Below, in pieces: positions 60,809 through 64,000 of a stretch of 64,000 nt of DNA. Source of the DNA: Boletus sp. NGJ (lineage: Eukaryota; Basidiomycota; Agaricomycetes; Boletales; Boletaceae). The notes beneath the pieces are model-generated. The model worked only from the letters and a program-made list of their open reading frames with translations, was not told where the DNA came from and did not search any database. The translations under genes and the position numbers were made by a program. The stretch is taken from contig JAGTXK010000091.1 of NCBI GenBank assembly GCA_019096195.1, positions 434,001-498,000 of the forward strand. The letters run 5' to 3'. Each line of letters begins with the position of its first letter. Position 1 is the first letter of the stretch.

Positions 60809-62458
60809 ATGGATGCACAAGCTTCGACATCGTCCGTCGCGATAGACCAACGAAGAAAAGATGCTCTCAAGAGCTATCGTGAGGTATGTTCTATCTCATG
60901 GACCGTGCTGTACACGCCTGAAGTTTCCCCCAGAAAATGCGGACGCATGACAATATCAGCCAAAGCTTGAAGAATCGTGAGCCAATCTTTATCACGATTC
61001 GCGTTTGGACTGACCCGTGACTGAATGTAGTGCGATTCTCATTGAAGGCGTTAGAGAAGGATTTCGCGCAGACCGAGAATGACATCAAAGCTGTCCAGTC
61101 AGTTGGTCAAATTATCGGTGAAGTCATGAAGCAGCTCGATGACGAGAGATGTGAGACTATCCTGATGCTGACGTCTCCCTCTCACTCATATCCGCCTCTG
61201 CTTCAGTCATCGTCAAGGCATCTTCTGGACCTCGCTACGTCGTTTCATATCGCCCAGCATTGTCTGCAACAAAGCTTAAATCAGGGACCCGTGTATCTCT
61301 GGATATGACGACCCTTACCATCATGCGGATTCTTCCGCGAGAGGTTGATCCTCTGGTTTACAAAATGAGTTTGGAGGATCCAGGAGGAGCATCATTTGCG
61401 GGTATTGGTGGTCTCGGCGAACAAGTCCGCGAGCTACGCGAGGTGTGTCCTCACTGTCCATTTGTCCTCAAGGATACGTTGCCGATGTACAACGTTAGGT
61501 GATTGAGCTCCCCCTCCTTAATCCTGAGCTCTTCCTGCGTGTGGGTATCAAACCGCCAAAGGGAGTGCTCCTCTACGGCCCTCCTGGGACAGGCAAAACC
61601 CTTTTAGCCCGAGCGGTAGCAGCTACCCTCCAAACTAATTTCCTCAAAGTTGTCTCATCTGCCATCGTTGACAAGTACATTGGTGAATCAGCTCGAGTTG
61701 TCCGTGAGATGTTTGGATATGCTAGGGACCACGAGCCTTGTGTTATTTTCATGGACGAGATAGATGCCATTGGAGGCAGGAGGTTCTCGGAAGGGACTAG
61801 CGCGGACAGAGAAATCCAGAGAACTCTGATGGAGGTAAGTGGACTTTCGTGCTTGGTGTAGAGGGGGTCATAGTATTGATGCTAATTGACATTATCAAGC
61901 TGCTCAACCAAATGGATGGATTTGATTCACTTGGACGGACGAAGCTCATTATGGCAACGAATCGACCAGATACCCTGGATCCTGCCCTCTTGCGTCCCGG
62001 TCGTCTGGACCGAAAGATCGAAATTCCACATCCCAACGAGCAGGCGCGGTTGGAGATCTTAAAAATCCATGCTCAACCAGTAAACAAGAGTGGGGAAATC
62101 GATTACGAGGCTACAGTGAAGGTCCGTGCTTCTGTTGGATAAGTATAGAGACACCGAGTATACAGACGCTGGGCTTTTGCAGCTCACGGACGGCTTCAAC
62201 GGTGCTGATTTACGGAATGTCGTTACAGAAGCGGGGATGTTTGCCATTCGTGATGATCGGTACGTTCTCCCACGTCGGTGCTTCATTTACTGATCACGAC
62301 TTCACCAGCGAGTACATTGTCCAAGAGGATCTCACCAAAGCTGCACGCAAGGTCAGCGATGCCAAGAAACACGAGAGTACGTTACTTCCAACCACTCTCG
62401 ATTTCGACGTTCTGAAAAATCTATCTCTTACTCAGCCAAATTGGAGTATTCTGCATAG
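60809..62458 (+). CDS. RPT4: 26S proteasome regulatory ATPase RPT4 (PSMC6)
   Basis: AAA+ subunit of the 19S base that unfolds substrates. The start at 60809 gives [16 protein letters not shown]. An N-terminal coiled coil ([20 protein letters not shown]) is followed by the OB domain ([13 protein letters not shown]). The AAA module has Walker A GPPGTGKT, Walker [12 protein letters not shown] and sensor [39 protein letters not shown] and [18 protein letters not shown] place it in the Rpt4 branch. About ten exons; one intron ends in AAG (before [15 protein letters not shown]). The last exon reads TKLEYSA, the conserved Rpt4 end, with the stop at 62456-62458. About 395 residues, normal. Confidence 0.95.
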
Positions 62459-62721
62459 ATTTGTTCATCCACGCATGTATCATACCGAATCGTACATACA
62501 TTTTTTTGTCTATTTGACCAAGGTGCCACCTGAGGTTTGATTACCTAAGCGAATACTGGTCAAAGTCCAACTCCAGACTGCAGGAATGTATTCCAAGGGT
62601 CTTACGCATCTGCGTCAAGTCGACGACTGTTCCTTTATCCACAACATTGTTTTCTTCGCGAGGACTCTAGTCACCCAAACAACAACTTTGTAACGGTGAG
62701 TCCTTGCACGTTTCAACAATT

Positions 62722-64000
62722 ATGGGTCGAAGAAAACGCCAATTTCTCGACGATGGTGGCTCCGACTCGGATGCTTCTGAGGGTTCAGGAGCCGACTTTC
62801 AACTAAACGACGATGACCCGACCGCGATGGATGAGCGCACGCTTTTCGAGGACCCCTACCGGCACAAGCGACGGCGAGGGAATGAGAAAGAAGAAGCTAT
62901 GTATGGCGTGTTTGGGGATGACAGTGATGATGAAAGATACGATCGGAAGGGTGGTGCAGGGCAAAAGAAAACCGACTGGACAAAGGCCCCTGCGTTTGTA
63001 TCAGGAGACAAGGTCGAATTGAAGACGGAAACGGACGATGTGGAGGCGGAAGATGAAGCGGAAGATGAAGCAGCTGAAGGGACGAATGACGAGGTTCGGG
63101 ATGAGGCGGTCGATGGGACAGATGCTGAAGAAGGAATGTCGGACAGTTCGATGGACGATGTTCAGGATGAAGAAGTAGAGGAACCAGACCCACCAATTAT
63201 CGCGCCTGCACCGACGAGACCTGGCCTCGGCGCTTCCACCTTATCTGCTCTGCCCACTTCATTTGGCGCTGCTTCTCGGACACAGCGTGCTTTTCTTCGT
63301 AGCGAGTCTTCATCTGGCCCCAGTTCTCAACGCAGCACTCCCCTTCCCGCCCATGAGCAAGCACACTTCCATAAGATAGGAGGCACCCTAGGTGCGCAAA
63401 TGCTCGCCAAGATGGGTTGGAAAGCGGGTACTGGTCTTGGAACAAGCGGTGAGGGTATCATCATCCCTATCGAGAGTAAGTTGCGGCCGAAGAAGGTGGG
63501 TATCGCCTACAAGGGCTTCAAGGAGAAGACGGAACAATCTAAATTGGAAGCCAGGAGGAGAGGTGAAGTTGTTAGCGACGATGAAGAGCTACCAGCTGCC
63601 GTAAAGAAGGCAAAGGAGGCAAAGGAAAAGCGATCAGATGCGTGGAAGCAACCAAGGAAGGTTAAGACTAGAGTTGAGCACAAGACATACGAACAGATCG
63701 TGGCAGAAGCTGGGCAAGAACCATCAGCTCCAAGTGTTGGACCAATCATTGATGCTACTGGACGGGAGGTCAGTCTCAAAATTATTTGACTCCTCTCTTT
63801 TACTGACGTACATGCTCTTAGCCGCGCGAGCTGGCTTCATTGGCCGAGATTTCCATTGCATCGTGGACACCCTCGACAGACCCGACTCGAATACCAGAAG
63901 TTCGACATAATCTACGACTCATCGCAACCGCCTGCAAGACAGATCTTGATGGTCTGGCGCGTGAGGCCAAGGCCCTTGAAGATCGTAAACGCTTTATTTC
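62722..64000 (+). CDS. TFIP11: TFIP11/Ntr1 G-patch spliceosome-disassembly factor (partial, cut by right edge)
   Basis: Activator of the DEAH helicase Prp43 that releases the intron-lariat spliceosome. The start at 62722 gives MGRRKRQFLDDGGSDSDASE. Exon 1 (62722-63768) is a single 1,047-nt open segment and exon 2 starts at 63822 and runs off the window. The N-terminal acidic TFP11 region has DERTLFEDPYRHKRRRG and MYGVFGDDSDDE; a long Asp/Glu-rich tract with near-repeats follows. The G-patch is GGTLGAQMLAKMGWKAGTGL with SKLRPKKVGIAY; then comes WKQPRKVKTRVEHKTYEQI. Exon 2 continues PRELASLAEISIASWTPS and RHNLRLIATACKTDLDGLA, matching the start of the GC-rich-factor-like domain of Ntr1. Confidence 0.92.

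Overview
The window is nuclear DNA from a filamentous basidiomycete, most likely an Agaricomycete. The evidence is dense short spliceosomal introns (mostly 45-80 nt), basidiomycete-type protein sequences throughout, and an alcohol (methanol) oxidase of the kind found in wood- and litter-decay fungi. Gene models below were built by hand from splice sites and protein-family conservation. Where every exon boundary is given, the reading phases were checked and close.

Layout. 1-5.4 kb: TAF10 (cut by the left edge), RNA polymerase III subunit RPC4, purine phosphoribosyltransferase HPT1 and a mitoferrin carrier. 5.6-12.4 kb is the most accessory stretch: an FAD-dependent aromatic-type monooxygenase and, divergent from it, a 32-exon alcohol oxidase. 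The oxidase is flanked by a 36-bp direct repeat. 12.4-21.3 kb: NBP35, a SLT2/MPK1-type MAP kinase, symplekin and V-ATPase subunit G. 21.5-24.4 kb: a Zn2Cys6 transcription factor, followed by an 815-bp stretch with no recognised gene. 25.3-32.5 kb: ribosomal proteins P2 and uS19 (divergent), a LIM-RhoGAP of LRG1 type and a small membrane protein. 32.7-44.2 kb: an SLC35F-type transporter, a p24 cargo receptor, RPF1, COX23, U2AF large subunit, FIS1, an M50B-like membrane protease and histone H2A. 44.5-55.1 kb: an F-BAR/DEP/RhoGAP protein, mitochondrial ribosomal protein mL44, an F-box protein, a small terminal-inverted-repeat element and a carboxypeptidase-S-like M20 peptidase. 55.3-64 kb: a GPI-anchored chitin deacetylase, SEC1, an intron-containing tRNA-Pro, proteasome ATPase RPT4 and the start of the spliceosome-disassembly factor TFIP11/Ntr1.

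How it fits together. Almost all genes are housekeeping, packed as ten head-to-head pairs with gaps as short as 81 bp, so many promoters must be shared. Several products touch one theme, cell-wall integrity and polarised growth: the SLT2-type MAPK, two RhoGAPs, SEC1 and chitin deacetylase. They are not adjacent and need not be a functional cluster.

The most unusual feature is splicing. Several conserved genes only make sense with very small exons: 5, 10 and 16 nt in the MAPK, 7 nt in HPT1, 13 nt in RPC4, 9 nt in uS19, 16 nt in the zinc-cluster regulator, and eight of 19 nt or less in the alcohol oxidase. Three introns use GC-AG boundaries. No CRISPR array, rRNA gene or retroelement was recognised.
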